DNA of 64,000 nt from Acetonema longum DSM 6540 (GCF_000219125.1 NZ_AFGF01000107.1:36071-100070); one strand, 5' to 3'; positions 17,236 to 24,165 are shown, counted from the stretch's first letter. Made by a program: numbers and translations. Notes: generated from the letters alone by a model not told the origin.

Positions 17236-17842
17236 CATCTCCACCACCGTATTCACTCAATATGTCAGGAATATCTATCGTCCTGTACGGGTCATTCCAA
17301 TCAAGGCCGTATTGCCTTAGTATCATCGAAAAGTCCTCTATATCATGGGGCCTAATCTTTCCATCGTCCTTGATATGCAACAACTCGTGCAGCATCAATA
17401 CCTTTTTCTGGTTTTCCGTCAAGTCCTGGACGTGCGGATCGTAAAACGTCACTATATACCGGTAATCCATCAGTGCCCTAAACGGCCCTGTAACCATCCG
17501 GCAATCAGCAAATACTACTCCACCGGTTTTTCTGTCTATCTTCGGTTCGTATGACAGCACATAGCAAATGTTCTCCCTGCCGATATACTCATCAATATAA
17601 AAGAGCTCCGGCCTTTTGGAGATAACTCTGTCTCCTAGTTGCCGTAGCTCTTCTGATATTTCACAATCATAGCACTGGATCTCTTCGGTATTATAATCCT
17701 TCTCCAGGTATCCATCATGTCCGGGGACTTCCAGCGATATGTCAAACCGCTTTTTCTCATCTACTTCCATTTCTGTTTTGGAGCGTCTCGTTACTATCCT
17801 TCCTTTGACTGGGACAATGACTCTATCTCCCTCTACATACAT
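17177..17842 (-). CDS. putative phage metallopeptidase
   Basis: The 221-aa protein carries MLHELLHIKDDG (HExxH), preceded by DPHVQDLTENQKKVL and followed by RPHDIEDFSMILRQYG. It resembles the putative phage metallopeptidase domain often placed beside small terminase genes. The C-terminus is a Lys-rich tail (EKKPGKKKTKNR) overlapping terS by about 60 bases. Residues 60-75 contain a CYDC pair that may bind a second metal. Role is unknown. Confidence 0.7.
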   Translation of the reverse strand: MYVEGDRVIVPVKGRIVTRRSKTEMEVDEKKRFDISLEVPGHDGYLEKDYNTEEIQCYDCEISEELRQLGDRVISKRPELFYIDEYIGRENICYVLSYEPKIDRKTGGVVFADCRMVTGPFRALMDYRYIVTFYDPHVQDLTENQKKVLMLHELLHIKDDGKIRPHDIEDFSMILRQYGLDWNDPYRTIDIPDILSEYGGGDDDAGKANEKKPGKKKTKNR

Positions 17843-17920
17843 CAGTTCCCACCGACTTCGCTATGTTCTGTTGATTAAGTTTAATCCACATCGCTTTCAC
17901 TTCCTCGTGCAAATAATAAA

Positions 17921-17945
17921 GCCACCCAGATTTATTCTGAGTGGC
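17921..17945. terminator. bidirectional terminator-like hairpin
   Basis: GCCAC.CAGA/TCTG.GTGGC forms a 9-bp stem with one mismatch. T-rich tails lie on both sides (TTTATTATTT on the minus strand, TTTTGTC on the plus strand). It stands inside the late operon, between the first gene and the metallopeptidase gene, so the operon must read through it or be attenuated here. Confidence 0.7.
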
Positions 17946-18003
17946 TTTTGTCTTCTGCCCTGGTGTACTAGCCCAGGGCATTGTATGAAAGGAGGGCAAC
18001 AGC

Positions 18004-18078
18004 ATGGTGGATTTTCGGTTCATCCACACTTTTATTATATCTGCTTTTCTCCTATTTGTTGCGATTGTTTTGCGATGA
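18004..18078 (+). CDS. 24-aa hydrophobic peptide, type I toxin-like
   Basis: A plus-strand frame in a minus-strand operon: MVDFRFIHTFIISAFLLFVA then IVLR. It has one membrane segment flanked by charged residues, and a strong AAAGGAGGGCAACAGC ribosome site. Upstream a GCCCTGG/CCAGGGC hairpin (17957-17977) and the bidirectional hairpin form a compact leader. The size, strong ribosome site and antisense placement recall holin-like type I toxins of Firmicutes. No family match is claimed, and an accidental frame cannot be excluded. Confidence 0.4.
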   Translation: MVDFRFIHTFIISAFLLFVAIVLR

Positions 18079-18081
18079 TTT

Positions 18082-18348
18082 TCACCCGGCAGCAATTAGT
18101 AGCTTATCACCTATAAATTCGGTTACCTCGTCCATCTCTATGTATATGAGATAGGCGGCTGTCCCAGGGTCGTCTAAGTGATTTGTTTTGGTCTTTCGCT
18201 GCCCTTCCCAACCAACCTCCGTCCCCTCTTTAGCCATGGCATTTAACTGCACCAGGCTAATAACATCAGGATCGCCCGTTAGGCGTCCATCTTCCCATGT
18301 CACCTCTACGTCTTGTCCGTGTATCATGCCCTTAACGGTATATTTCAT
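18082..18348 (-). CDS. first gene of the late operon, unrecognised
   Basis: An 88-aa protein (KYTVKGMIHGQDVEVTWEDG) of alternating strands and a C-terminal acidic part with YIEMDEVTEFIG. It is the first gene after the promoter at 18402-18430 and has GGGGGCGGCAACT before the start. No family recognised. Confidence 0.6.
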   Translation of the reverse strand: MKYTVKGMIHGQDVEVTWEDGRLTGDPDVISLVQLNAMAKEGTEVGWEGQRKTKTNHLDDPGTAAYLIYIEMDEVTEFIGDKLLIAAG

Positions 18349-18401
18349 AGTTGCCGCCCCCTATTCTTCCTTCATTCCTTTTAGAACATGTGTTTGTTAT
18401 C

Positions 18402-18430
18402 ATCATATCACCGAACAAACGTTTTGTAAA
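18402..18430 (-). promoter_or_regulatory. promoter for the packaging/virion operon with embedded operator
   Basis: On the minus strand TTTACA (18425-18430) and TATGAT (18402-18407) are separated by exactly 17 bases, close to the sigma-A consensus. The -35 edge and spacer contain the near-palindrome ACAAAACGTTTGT (18415-18427). Almost the same palindrome overlaps the promoter of the small HTH gene at 23.35 kb. A terminator for the upstream operon ends 17 bases before it. Confidence 0.75.
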
Positions 18431-18446
18431 GAAGTTGGCTGATGGT

Positions 18447-18480
18447 AAATAAACGAAAGCCCCTACCTCTCGGCAGGGGC
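18447..18480 (-). terminator. terminator of the 23-18.5 kb operon
   Basis: On the minus strand GCCCCT/AGGGGC forms a 6-bp stem around a purine-rich loop, followed by TTTCGTTTATTTA. It lies directly after the stop of the LAGLIDADG-like gene and just before the late promoter. Confidence 0.75.
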
Positions 18481-18484
18481 ACGG

Positions 18485-19045
18485 TCACTGCTTTTGTATA
18501 CTCTTCTGTGATAATTCCAGTATGCTTACCAATACCGGTATTTCTTTAATTGATAGATAGTAAATTACCCAACAATCACCCTGCTTCGTTGTGTGCAATG
18601 CCGGCTTTTTCGGGGTAGTGCCAATGTTTTTCGCAAAATACTGATCAATATGATAGACAATATCCTGACTGCCATAAATACGTAAACGCGGCGATCGAAT
18701 AACATCACCCTTTCTAGTCTTTCTCTTCCAGGTATCTACAACGCTTTTTGTATAGCAGTATCCTCGGATAAACTCAATATGATCGATTTCTCCTGTAGGG
18801 TATAGCCTGGACTTATCCATTCGCCCCGTCCACCCCAGTTGTAATAGCTTTTGACAAAAGGGATGATCCAAACGTATGCGCAAACCTATTTTGCCGACTG
18901 TCGGACTGAACGGACGTGACCTAGTATTGATCGTTTCAGCTATGGTTTGCAAAAGTTCCCTATCGTGATAACGGATATATAGACGGGCATCGGATATAGT
19001 TCCAATGCCCCAGACAAACCCTATGATCCAATCCTCGGTCATCAT
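18485..19045 (-). CDS. LAGLIDADG-fold protein lacking catalytic acids
   Basis: The 186-aa protein has two motif regions, WIIGFVWGIGTISD and FIRGYCYTKSVVDTW, placed as in one-chain LAGLIDADG proteins, with RLRIYGSQDIVYHIDQYF in the second repeat. In active homing enzymes the motif ends in an acidic residue (GFIDGEGS or GLFDADGS). Here those positions are Gly and Tyr/Thr, so cleavage is unlikely. It may be a domesticated DNA-binding protein. ATG 19045 overlaps the preceding stop as ATGA, better than the longer start at 19090. Confidence 0.6.
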   Translation of the reverse strand: MMTEDWIIGFVWGIGTISDARLYIRYHDRELLQTIAETINTRSRPFSPTVGKIGLRIRLDHPFCQKLLQLGWTGRMDKSRLYPTGEIDHIEFIRGYCYTKSVVDTWKRKTRKGDVIRSPRLRIYGSQDIVYHIDQYFAKNIGTTPKKPALHTTKQGDCWVIYYLSIKEIPVLVSILELSQKSIQKQ

Positions 19046-19401
19046 TGTCCCATCGATTCGATCAACGCCAGGCGCTCTGTCGGCGACCACCCAGCAGCCT
19101 TTTCAGACAGAGCCTTCCTTTCCTCCGCTGTGCCGGTGGCGGCGTCCAGAATACTGTCCTGCATGTATTTTATGCTCAGATCGCTGACCATACTGCCGCA
19201 GACGACTTCGCTCATGATCATCGTTTCTTCCTCGGTCAGTGCCGGTGCCGGAGTCAGTTTGAGCATTATTTCATACCGTTCCACCACGTCCCCTAGTCTC
19301 TGACTAAATCCACCGGATCGTCTATTCTTTGGGCTTGACGCGTCCGGAAGTGATTCCTGCAGGCGGATCAGCGGGTCATTCATCCATATTGTTTTCTTCA
19401 C
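19042..19401 (-). CDS. unrecognised phage protein
   Basis: A 119-aa helical protein. GTG 19401 has AGGAGG nine bases upstream and is preferred over the longer ATG 19488. The middle reads RLGDVVERYEIMLKLTPAPA and the C-terminal part has MVSDLSIKYMQDSILDAATG. No family recognised. It overlaps both neighbours, so the three genes are probably translated together. Confidence 0.55.
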   Translation of the reverse strand: MKKTIWMNDPLIRLQESLPDASSPKNRRSGGFSQRLGDVVERYEIMLKLTPAPALTEEETMIMSEVVCGSMVSDLSIKYMQDSILDAATGTAEERKALSEKAAGWSPTERLALIESMGQ

Positions 19402-20146
19402 AGTTTGGTCCCTCCTGTAATTCGCATATAAGCATTTTAAACTCTTCCATGTAAGATATTTTATATGTTGCGGGGAGTTTAATCCCACATTCCACCAAAG
19501 CGTCCTTTGTTAGCTTTGACACAACATACAGTGCGCTCCCCCGGGGCTGTTTTGTCAATTTATACGTTTTCCCTTTTTTGACGGCTATGGTCTTTGCATC
19601 ATCACCCACGATACCTACATCAATACGGTCCCCTACTCCACAACCAATTGTATTTTGCAGATTCGCCGCAGGGTTAAAAGACAGCATGTTATGCTTGGAT
19701 ATTTTTAGCAAGGGTGTTTTATCCCTGTAAATCGTGTTCTTTTTAGGCACACCTTTTTTACTAATCCAAGTAATATTTTTCCCAAAGTCGCGCTGAGGCT
19801 TTCTATTTTCATAATTTTCCCTTTCTTTTTTGTTGTGATTCTTGCGCAAACACTCTGGGTCATCGCAGACAACACGAGCATGCCCAGTTAAAGGTTTATC
19901 GCAATATCTACAAAACAAGCCATTTGGAGGGCCGTTATTTGCCATTTCCTTGCGCTTTACCCTTTTAATCCTCTCCCGGCACTGCTCGCATGTCGCAAGC
20001 CCTTCTGCCAGAGGATTTTTGCGGCATACAGGGCAAATGCCCTTATCAATAAAGCTCTGCCGGTACGCTTTTTTGTAACATGTTTGACAGAGTCCCTTGA
20101 TTTGGGCGTCTCTAATGCCGCAATTGGAGCACTTATCTGTTTCCAT
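19376..20146 (-). CDS. multi-zinc-ribbon phage protein
   Basis: The 256-aa protein has three Cys4-type zinc modules: CSNCG..CQTC, CPVCRKN..CEQC and FCRYCDKPL..CDDPEC. After them comes a basic linker (KKERENYENRKPQRDF) and a C-terminal domain of about 110 residues with GDRIDVGIVGDDAKTIAVKK. Such proteins usually bind nucleic acid. ATG 20146 is chosen because the frame's upstream TTG lies within the GGAGAG site itself. Function unknown. Confidence 0.65.
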   Translation of the reverse strand: METDKCSNCGIRDAQIKGLCQTCYKKAYRQSFIDKGICPVCRKNPLAEGLATCEQCRERIKRVKRKEMANNGPPNGLFCRYCDKPLTGHARVVCDDPECLRKNHNKKERENYENRKPQRDFGKNITWISKKGVPKKNTIYRDKTPLLKISKHNMLSFNPAANLQNTIGCGVGDRIDVGIVGDDAKTIAVKKGKTYKLTKQPRGSALYVVSKLTKDALVECGIKLPATYKISYMEEFKMLICELQEGPNCEENNMDE

Positions 20147-20229
20147 TATCTTTCTCTCCAATATTGCAGGGTCCTTGCGGCCCCGTCATTCATTGCGCCG
20201 GGATTCGCCGCCCGGCTCGGCATGTGTTT

Positions 20230-20523
20230 TTAGTACCGTTCTACTACCCGATCAACCTCGTCATAATCATACTGGTCAAGTTCTTTATCAACGCCGTCTG
20301 CGTCTTTTCTGGTGTTAAAAATCCAGTACACCGTGTATTCATCTCCGCATTCGTCAACCGCACTGGCCGACATCTCAAAATCATAATCGCCGTTGTCATC
20401 CGGGTCATTGTAGCCGTTGTGTTGGATTAATCTGCCGGTAAGGTCTGCTTGACTGGTTAGGATGTACTTTTTGCCTTCAAACTCCACGCTGCCAAATTCT
20501 CTTTCCGTTTTTACCAAATCCAT
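20230..20523 (-). CDS. acidic phage protein
   Basis: A 97-aa acidic protein (DPDDNGDYDFEMSASAVDE), mostly beta-strand. No family recognised. An AAGGAGG site sits directly behind a hairpin (20540-20559). Its end leaves an 80-base leader with another hairpin before the zinc-ribbon gene. Confidence 0.6.
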   Translation of the reverse strand: MDLVKTEREFGSVEFEGKKYILTSQADLTGRLIQHNGYNDPDDNGDYDFEMSASAVDECGDEYTVYWIFNTRKDADGVDKELDQYDYDEVDRVVERY

Positions 20524-20660
20524 AATATTATCCTCCTTGCGGCTGCGCTGTGCCAGCCGTCTCAGTTTATTTGAGGTATTTCCTTACCTCTTGATTATAT
20601 ATTACTATATATACGTATATGTGTCAATATGTTTTTGTGGTTATTTTTATCTATTTGCAA

Positions 20661-20690
20661 AAAAATAAAGGCCCCGACCAGAGCCGGGGC
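20661..20690 (-). terminator. terminator after the HTH/zinc-ribbon gene
   Basis: On the minus strand GCCCCG.../CGGGGC flanks CTCTGGT and is followed by TTTATTTTTTT. It lies four bases after the gene's stop. The plus strand also has a T-rich tail, so it could act both ways. Confidence 0.85.
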
Positions 20691-20694
20691 TAAT

Positions 20695-21132
20695 CTATTT
20701 TTTCTTATTGATAGGCTTGTCGAGAGCCTTTCGAATCATGTATTCATTTACCGGCAGTCCCGTTACGGCTGCCTTTTCGACAATCCCTTTCCATTCGGCG
20801 TCTGTGGCCTTTATCGGCTGCCTGGCCTTTCGCCGGTCCAGTACCGGCGGCCTGCCAACCTTTCCACTGCTGGCAGCGTCATCGGGGATATACCAGCGGC
20901 CAGACTGCGGGTCTTGGAAGGCTCCAGGATATTTCCCGTTCGTGCAGTTTCGAGTCACCATCTGACGGGATATTCCCCTTTCCTTCGCGAAGTCGGCTGC
21001 CGTAAGAAATCCGTCCGGAACTGAAATCTGGCCATCAAACCATGAATCCTGCTGTCGCTTGGCACATTCTGTTGACTCGCATATTCGGGCGCGGCCGATG
21101 GTCGGCCGGCCGCAAAATGGACAATTAGACAT
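20695..21132 (-). CDS. zinc-ribbon plus helix-turn-helix DNA-binding protein
   Basis: A 145-aa protein. It opens with CPFCGRPTIGRARIC.STEC (zinc ribbon) and continues FLTAADFAKERGISRQMVTR, an excisionase-type HTH with a following wing (GRWYIPDD). A basic C-terminal half has VNEYMIRKAL. ATG 21132 sits behind GAGGAGGAG; the longer frame lacks a site. Likely a phage regulator or DNA-binding accessory factor; target unknown. Confidence 0.65.
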   Translation of the reverse strand: MSNCPFCGRPTIGRARICESTECAKRQQDSWFDGQISVPDGFLTAADFAKERGISRQMVTRNCTNGKYPGAFQDPQSGRWYIPDDAASSGKVGRPPVLDRRKARQPIKATDAEWKGIVEKAAVTGLPVNEYMIRKALDKPINKKK

Positions 21133-21137
21133 ACGTG

Positions 21138-21446
21138 TCACTCCTCCTCGGGGTATTCGCCATAAATGTTCGGAACATCCAGCGGGATAAGCCATGATCT
21201 CCCCGTGCTGGGGTACGCTACCCGGCCTACGTGCCATTCATGAAAAATAGTATCCTGTTCAAAAAACCAATGATGATCTAAGTCGGTTGTGTTAAGAATT
21301 TCCACCGCCCAATGCATGGAGGCTCGGGCGTTTTCCAGTTCGCGAATTATAACCGGGTCGGAACTTGCCTCTTTTTCAAAATGATTTATAGTATTAGTTC
21401 GACCCTTCATTTTGGCTAAAACCCTTTCAAAATTTTCCACTTTCAT
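21138..21446 (-). CDS. unrecognised phage protein
   Basis: A 102-aa protein with a Trp/His-rich centre (DHHWFFEQDTIFHEWHVG). The GGAGG lies only two bases before ATG 21446, so the GTG two codons later may be the real start. A GCCGGG/CCCGGC hairpin abuts the ribosome site. No family recognised. Confidence 0.55.
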   Translation of the reverse strand: MKVENFERVLAKMKGRTNTINHFEKEASSDPVIIRELENARASMHWAVEILNTTDLDHHWFFEQDTIFHEWHVGRVAYPSTGRSWLIPLDVPNIYGEYPEEE

Positions 21447-21488
21447 TCCTCCTTCTGCCGGGTTTAGCCGCCCGGCTCGGCGTATTCT

Positions 21489-21809
21489 TTACAGGCCAAG
21501 GGCTTCGCGTAATTCGGCTACAACTTCCTCGGCTGCTTCTGCGGTAACTTCGTCGGGGTCGTCTCGGTGGAGTCCTACACAAACCTCAATATGGTCTGCG
21601 ATCTCTTGAGCGGTTCCGATCATAGCACCGTGGTCGTGGGCCGGCGAGTTTAACATTTCGGTTGATACTTCAACTACTTCTTCTCCTGTGCGGCAAGTCC
21701 ATATGTAGATGTAATGTTTTTCGTCGATCTGCCCGATCATGTATCGGGTTTGGTACAGTTCTTCGCTCAGAATGTCGGTGATAGTTTCAAACTGAATCGT
21801 GCTTTTCAT
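21489..21809 (-). CDS. acidic phage protein
   Basis: A 106-aa acidic protein with YIYIWTCRTGEEVVEVS and a Glu-rich helical end. The second ATG (21809) is chosen by spacing from GGAGG. A GGAGC/GCTCC hairpin precedes the site. No family recognised. Confidence 0.6.
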   Translation of the reverse strand: MKSTIQFETITDILSEELYQTRYMIGQIDEKHYIYIWTCRTGEEVVEVSTEMLNSPAHDHGAMIGTAQEIADHIEVCVGLHRDDPDEVTAEAAEEVVAELREALGL

Positions 21810-21921
21810 TTTCATTTCCTCCGTAAGCCGGAGCCTTGTCGCTCCTGCGCTCTCCCTTATCTTTAATTTAAGTATATACCATAATTATTTCAACGTCAAT
21901 AAGGAATTGAAACTTTTTATA

Positions 21922-21954
21922 GAAAAAATAAAGCTCCAGACCGAAGTCCGGGGC
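21922..21954 (-). terminator. terminator with TTCG loop
   Basis: On the minus strand GC.CCGGAC-TTCG-GTCTGG.GC is followed by TTTATTTTTT. The UUCG tetraloop makes it very stable. It follows the 56-aa gene. Confidence 0.85.
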
Positions 21955-21961
21955 GCATCTG

Positions 21962-22132
21962 TTAAGAAAGGGATTTTTGGACCATCTTGATCGTTTTTCT
22001 TATGCCGGGTAGTGCCAGATCATCTTTCGGCGCCTCCCGGTATTCACAAAAGAGATCGTTTTCCTCGTTAAATGCCGCATTGGCCCTCTGTTTTACCGTC
22101 GTCCCTTTCATCGACTCACTAATCTTTGCCAT
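21962..22132 (-). CDS. 56-aa phage protein
   Basis: The frame starts MAKISESMKGTTVKQRANAA and ends IKMVQKSLS. An AAAGGATGAG site lies eight bases upstream. It fills an interval that would otherwise be empty and is followed by a terminator. No family recognised. Confidence 0.6.
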   Translation of the reverse strand: MAKISESMKGTTVKQRANAAFNEENDLFCEYREAPKDDLALPGIRKTIKMVQKSLS

Positions 22133-22224
22133 GGACACTCATCCTTTCTACGGTATCCCGCGACCATCCCGGCGAACGCCGGTAGGTTTCGGCCTGGTCC
22201 CTCCAAGCTCTCATTCAGGCGGGG

Positions 22225-22389
22225 TTAGGCAAAGAACCTGCAATTACACTCACTGCAAACATATTCACTTACTCCGTACTCTTCTTCCCACTTATCTGCA
22301 TGTTCGTCCCATTCTCCAATTTCGATATATGCAGGGCGGGTGCTGGATACAGTTTCTTTTCCGCAGAAGGGGCAAAACTTTGCAAACAT
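22225..22389 (-). CDS. 54-aa zinc-ribbon protein
   Basis: MFAKFCPFCGKETVSSTRPA at the start and YVCSECNCRFFA at the end give two CxxC pairs, a complete small zinc ribbon. GGATGGAGA precedes ATG 22389. It is one of many such proteins in this phage. Confidence 0.65.
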   Translation of the reverse strand: MFAKFCPFCGKETVSSTRPAYIEIGEWDEHADKWEEEYGVSEYVCSECNCRFFA

Positions 22390-22433
22390 TCTCCATCCAT
22401 CCTTTCACTTTTACACTTCCCGTGTAGCCATCT

Positions 22434-22637
22434 TCAGGCGGGGTCATTTTCTTCAACGCAACTATCGTCTACTATATAGGGAATATCCTCGCTGCCGTCC
22501 CTTGTCCAAGTCAGCGTATAATCTTGCTGAGCTTTTCCCACGGCTAAGTCCATAGCCTCCTGTAGTGTTTGCGCTTGTACTTGGATAATCGTACTTTCTG
22601 TGCAATCTCTCGTTACCAATACGTCCCATGTTTTCAT
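22434..22637 (-). CDS. small phage protein
   Basis: A 67-aa protein (KTWDVLVTRDCTESTIIQVQ) resembling small phage proteins with a beta-beta-alpha start and a VQAQTLQEAMDLA helix. It has an AAAGGAG site and a 7-bp GC hairpin (22659-22675) upstream. Function unknown. Confidence 0.6.
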   Translation of the reverse strand: MKTWDVLVTRDCTESTIIQVQAQTLQEAMDLAVGKAQQDYTLTWTRDGSEDIPYIVDDSCVEENDPA

Positions 22638-22680
22638 TTTTTTCTCCTTTCCGCATTACCCCGGCTAGGCCGGGGCTGAA

Positions 22681-22926
22681 TCAGAATACTCTTTCCATTG
22701 TCCATTCCGGCCCGGCTCCTGCAGCGACCTGCTCCGGCAAATATATGTAGATTGCCGTGTTGGTGTAGCCTTTGCCGCGCCTGGTCTTTTCTACTTTGCC
22801 ACCTTCCTGCAGCACAAAATCGAAATATGCCTTTTTAACGGCGGCTGCCGGGCTGTTCGCTTCGATGGTCATTATGTGTGGTCGGTTTGGGAGGTAGTTA
22901 TTATAGACGTTGTATTTGTATTTCAT
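22681..22926 (-). CDS. small phage protein
   Basis: An 81-aa protein with MTIEANSPAAAVKKAYFDFV in the first half, similar in plan to the 67-aa neighbour. GAAGGGGAG precedes ATG 22926, directly behind a CGGCGGG/CCCGCCG hairpin. No named family. Confidence 0.6.
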   Translation of the reverse strand: MKYKYNVYNNYLPNRPHIMTIEANSPAAAVKKAYFDFVLQEGGKVEKTRRGKGYTNTAIYIYLPEQVAAGAGPEWTMERVF

Positions 22927-23004
22927 TGGCTTTTTTCTCCCCTTCGCGGCGGGCTTGTTACCCGCCGGTTATTTATTTGGCCCGAAGGCCGTCGCTCTGC
23001 AATG

Positions 23005-23232
23005 TTATTTATTCCAAATCTCAAACTTTCCAGATTGTTTTTGCGATAATTGCCGGAAATCAACGCCGTTTTTATAAAGCATTTGCCTTCCATACATGTC
23101 GGTTAGTATAAATGGTTTTCTAGTTTTATCATTTAATATAATGACGTAACAATAAACACCAGTTTGTTTGTTTAATCTTTTTAAAACAGTTCTATTTTGA
23201 TTTTTTAATACAACAATATTTTTTAATTTCAT
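23005..23232 (-). CDS. first gene of the left early operon
   Basis: A 75-aa basic protein (KLKNIVVLKNQNRTVLKRLN) rich in Asn and Lys, with base composition more AT-rich than its neighbours. It is the first gene after the consensus promoter at 23285-23313, behind GGAGGCGGTAAGG. Function unknown; it may be an early regulator or host take-over peptide. Confidence 0.6.
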   Translation of the reverse strand: MKLKNIVVLKNQNRTVLKRLNKQTGVYCYVIILNDKTRKPFILTDMYGRQMLYKNGVDFRQLSQKQSGKFEIWNK

Positions 23233-23284
23233 CCTTACCGCCTCCGTATTATGTATTTGTAAATTTATCTTTGTGTTTAATTAA

Positions 23285-23313
23285 ATATTATCGCGTATAT
23301 AAATTCTTGTCAA
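23285..23313 (-). promoter_or_regulatory. consensus promoter of the left early operon
   Basis: On the minus strand TTGACA (23308-23313), 17 bases, then TAATAT (23285-23290). This is an almost perfect sigma-A promoter, about 55 bases before the start at 23232. Confidence 0.85.
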
Positions 23314-23352
23314 GTGCGTTTGCGAAAATAAATCACCGATCGCATAAATATA

Positions 23353-23381
23353 TTTACAAACGTTTGAAATAGTGGTAGTCT
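23353..23381 (+). promoter_or_regulatory. promoter and operator of the small HTH gene
   Basis: TTTACA (23353-23358), a 17-base spacer, then TAGTCT (23376-23381). The perfect palindrome CAAACGTTTG (23357-23366) covers the -35 end, which suggests autoregulation. Its near copy lies in the late promoter at 18.4 kb. Confidence 0.65.
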
Positions 23382-23399
23382 ATAGGCAGGAGGTGCATC

Positions 23400-23603
23400 A
23401 TGGCAATAAAATACTATAAGTTATTGGATATGCTGCAGCGGCAGGGAATATCGAAGGGCCAATTCGCCGAAATAACCGGTCTTTCAAGCGCCACTGTGGC
23501 TAAGCTATCAGGACATAAAACAGTCAATATAGAAATCATTGACCGTGTCTGTAAAACCCTCAACTGTCAGCCCGGTGACATCATGGAGTACATAGACGAA
23601 TAA
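23400..23603 (+). CDS. small Cro/YozG-like HTH regulator
   Basis: A 67-aa protein that is a single XRE domain: YKLLDMLQRQGISKGQFAEI, then TGLSSATVAKLSGHKTVNIE and a final helix. It is one of few plus-strand genes, with AGGAGGTGCATC before ATG. It reads divergently from the early operon promoter, and a palindrome overlaps its own -35. It probably binds that site and the copy at 18.4 kb, linking early and late expression. The binding is inferred. Confidence 0.8.
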   Translation: MAIKYYKLLDMLQRQGISKGQFAEITGLSSATVAKLSGHKTVNIEIIDRVCKTLNCQPGDIMEYIDE

Positions 23604-23607
23604 AAGA

Positions 23608-23634
23608 AGAACCTCGGATCTAGTCCGGGGTTCT
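23608..23634. terminator. bidirectional terminator between convergent genes
   Basis: AGAACC.CGGA-TCTA-TCCG.GGTTCT is followed by TTTTGTTTT on the plus strand and TTTTATTCG on the minus strand. It serves both the plus-strand HTH gene and the minus-strand regulator. Confidence 0.9.
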
Positions 23635-24165
23635 TTTGTTTTCTGCCTTTTGTTTAGGCCGTACCCACCCGGCCATTTCCGTAATGATCCCGGACAACAT
23701 ATACCGCACCCGGTACTCGCTGCAATGCAGAAGTTCCGCAATAATATAATTGCTCCGCCGGTATGTGTATCTCTGTTCCAGCAGTGTCTGCTCTTCCCGG
23801 CTCAGTCTTTCAATGGACGCATCGAACGGCGCCGCCCATTCTTCAAGTTCTCTTCGCCGGCACTGGATCTTTATCAGTCGCCGGCTTGTCTTCCCCATCT
23901 GCTTAACAATCTGCTCAGTCTGCTCCTCATATTCCCCCATGAGGGATTCAAGTCCAGCATTCATATTCCCGCCGCCGATACACAGCCCATATTTTGCTGT
24001 TAACCCGGGGATTCTTTTGTAACTGCCCAGTGTCTGCTGGATTTCATACAGATTGGCCTGCAGGGTCTTCTCAGTAGCCCTTAGGCGATCCAGCCGGCTT
24101 TTGTTGCAAAAATATAACCTAATGACTCTTTCTGTCTCTGGATACCACGTTGCTTTCTCCCCCAT
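23620..24165 (-). CDS. ArpU/sigma-70 region 4-like late transcription regulator
   Basis: A 181-aa protein with long helices, an RRLIKIQCRRRELEEWAAPF segment, then ERLSREEQTLLEQRYTYRRS and a region-4-type HTH (IIAELLHCSEYRVRYMLSGI). This plan matches ArpU/RinA-type proteins that activate late operons in Firmicute phages. It is the last gene of its operon, ahead of the terminator. Its position at the boundary of early and late regions supports a late-switch role; direct target unknown. Confidence 0.65.
   Translation of the reverse strand: MGEKATWYPETERVIRLYFCNKSRLDRLRATEKTLQANLYEIQQTLGSYKRIPGLTAKYGLCIGGGNMNAGLESLMGEYEEQTEQIVKQMGKTSRRLIKIQCRRRELEEWAAPFDASIERLSREEQTLLEQRYTYRRSNYIIAELLHCSEYRVRYMLSGIITEMAGWVRPKQKAENKRTPD

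Larger units (their letters stand above)
20197..22990 (-). repeat. recurring GC hairpins placed just before ribosome sites
   Basis: On the minus strand hairpins lie at 20197-20216, 20540-20559, 21457-21476, 21830-21845, 22169-22182, 22659-22675, 22947-22967 and 22979-22990. Most stand between a stop codon and the next gene's ribosome site; in three cases the stem ends directly against the SD sequence. Two copies share a GCCGGG stem, a similar loop and a CCCGGCTCGGC flank. Most lack T-tracts, so they are not ordinary terminators. Confidence 0.6.

Noticed and set aside
17823..18095. 90-codon minus-strand frame across the region between the first late gene and the metallopeptidase gene
   Set aside because: It runs straight through the terminator-type hairpin, has no ribosome site and an unlikely composition.
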